Shown here: positions 59,976 through 60,352 of the stretch, in pieces
How the letters are laid out: each line of letters opens with the position of its first letter
Position numbering within the stretch: position 1 is the stretch's first letter
Assembly (NCBI GenBank): GCA_964455155.1
Contig: CAYVYH010000001.1
Span: forward strand, 1 to 60,352
Origin: UBA8403 sp964455155
GTDB taxonomy: Bacteria > Bacteroidota > Bacteroidia > Cytophagales > Amoebophilaceae
Length of the DNA stretch: 60,352 bases
Direction of reading: 5' to 3'
Notes under the pieces: model-generated
Told to the model about the DNA's origin: nothing
Databases searched by the model: none
The model's input: the letters and a program-made list of their open reading frames with translations, nothing else
Position numbers and translations under genes: made by a program

Positions 59976-60352
59976 GGACACAATTTATGCTGAAATCTGT
60001 ACACTGTATCGTACCCATCTTCCAACAAGAATCTGGCTACTGGCGTTAATTTTCCTTGATGCATCACAGTAGGATAACTCCTCTCTAGGCCAGCTGAGTA
60101 CATTTTCATAAGCGTTATGATTTCCTCGCTATCGCTTTCTATAAGCTCTTGTTTTTCCATTATGGCTGAGAAGGCATACAACAGGTTCATCAATACAAAG
60201 AGCGCATGATACACACCTTCCATAGGTCTTTCATCTTGTCTCAGCGGAGAAGGGTATAATTCTTTTGGATCATTCAATACAAGTAATTCTTCTTGGTTAA
60301 TTAAAAAGAGATACGCATGTGCAGCTTCGTGTATATACTTGTCTAACAGAAA
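59936..60352 (-). CDS. C-terminal part of an HExxH-motif protein (peptide beta-hydroxylase type?), partial at window edge
   Basis: The minus-strand frame is open from the last base of the window to a stop at 59936, about 138 residues. It contains HEAAHAYLF (60309-60331), an HExxH metal motif, then YPSPLRQDERPMEGVYHALF, which matches my memory of HExxH-type proteins found near peptide-modifying (RiPP) genes, some of which are 2-oxoglutarate-dependent beta-hydroxylases. The start lies outside the window. The last about 20 residues (from CPIRKPRVTLGRWA) lie opposite the IS relic, so the natural 3' end was probably replaced by that insertion, and the gene may be broken. Confidence 0.5.
   Translation of the reverse strand, partial: FLLDKYIHEAAHAYLFLINQEELLVLNDPKELYPSPLRQDERPMEGVYHALFVLMNLLYAFSAIMEKQELIESDSEEIITLMKMYSAGLERSYPTVMHQGKLTPVARFLLEDGYDTVYRFQHKLCPIRKPRVTLGRWA

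Noticed and set aside
1..60352. CRISPR arrays, rRNA genes, further tRNAs, prophage
   Set aside because: No regularly spaced direct repeats, no rRNA-like sequence, only one cloverleaf (50218-50289), and no phage structural genes were seen.

Overview
The window comes from a member of the Bacteroidetes, most likely a Cytophagales/Amoebophilaceae-like bacterium that lives in a host. The phylum call rests on several things: the rplM-rpsI-rpsB-tsf block; the ftsX-truB-ribF order; a PF14121-type outer-membrane porin; a DksA/TraR protein without zinc cysteines; a (degenerate) Mpl-type muropeptide ligase; general scarcity of Shine-Dalgarno sequences; and promoters of the Bacteroidetes type (TTTG, about 19 nt, TAnnTTyG), seen best before tRNA-Glu, rplM and pckA. 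A host-associated life is suggested by decayed genes in long spacers, insertion-sequence relics, loss of catalytic motifs in otherwise conserved enzymes, and a protein tail that I recall from amoeba-infecting Chlamydiae. This is inference; no rRNA gene is present to settle it.

Layout. 1-825: tail of a host-associated-type protein, then decayed DNA with a possible transposase relic. 826-4808 (minus): ftsX, truB, ribF and a membrane-anchored fucosyltransferase-like gene. 4847-8809: porin (minus), then nif3-like and zinc-ribbon genes (plus). 8810-9682: non-coding, with hairpins and a perfect 31-base palindrome. 9683-10867: TraR-like and rluB-like genes. 11427-15066 (minus): DMT transporter, trhO, metallo-hydrolase lipoprotein, sugar acyltransferase. 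15359-18389: three-gene MacAB-like export operon followed by a relic. 18796-23712: M20 amidohydrolase, gyrA, dapD. 24170-27986: palindromic operator, DtxR-family regulator and a Mn/Zn ABC importer whose permease carries its own DtxR-like domain. 28162-32596: acyltransferase, pckA, trmB, ureohydrolase. 32597-33859: decayed spacer. 33860-41282: topA, pssA, inactive M16 peptidase, rplM-rpsI-rpsB-tsf. 41315-50289: pepP, dnaX, mltD-like, O-methyltransferase, NlpC/P60, yicC, FAD oxidoreductase, tRNA-Glu. 50539-59318: gapA, ppk, gyrB, dnaB, a dead and truncated Mpl, and a DnaQ-like exonuclease. 59500-60352: IS5-family relic and the end of an HExxH protein.

How the genes work together. Replication and topology genes (gyrA, gyrB, topA, dnaB, dnaX) and translation genes are intact. 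Metal uptake is a self-contained regulated module. Envelope genes are mixed: dapD, mltD and NlpC/P60 suggest that some DAP-containing peptidoglycan is made and remodelled, while the Mpl recycling ligase is dead and the uppP gene expected between ftsX and truB is absent. RibF keeps FAD synthetase but has lost the riboflavin-kinase motif, and the ureohydrolase has lost one manganese ligand. Together these fit a genome in the middle of reduction. The strongest leads are the dead Mpl that remains an open frame, the ribF half-loss, the DtxR/permease circuit, the nearly leaderless promoters, and a hairpin at 15130-15180 whose only two imperfect pairs are G-U.
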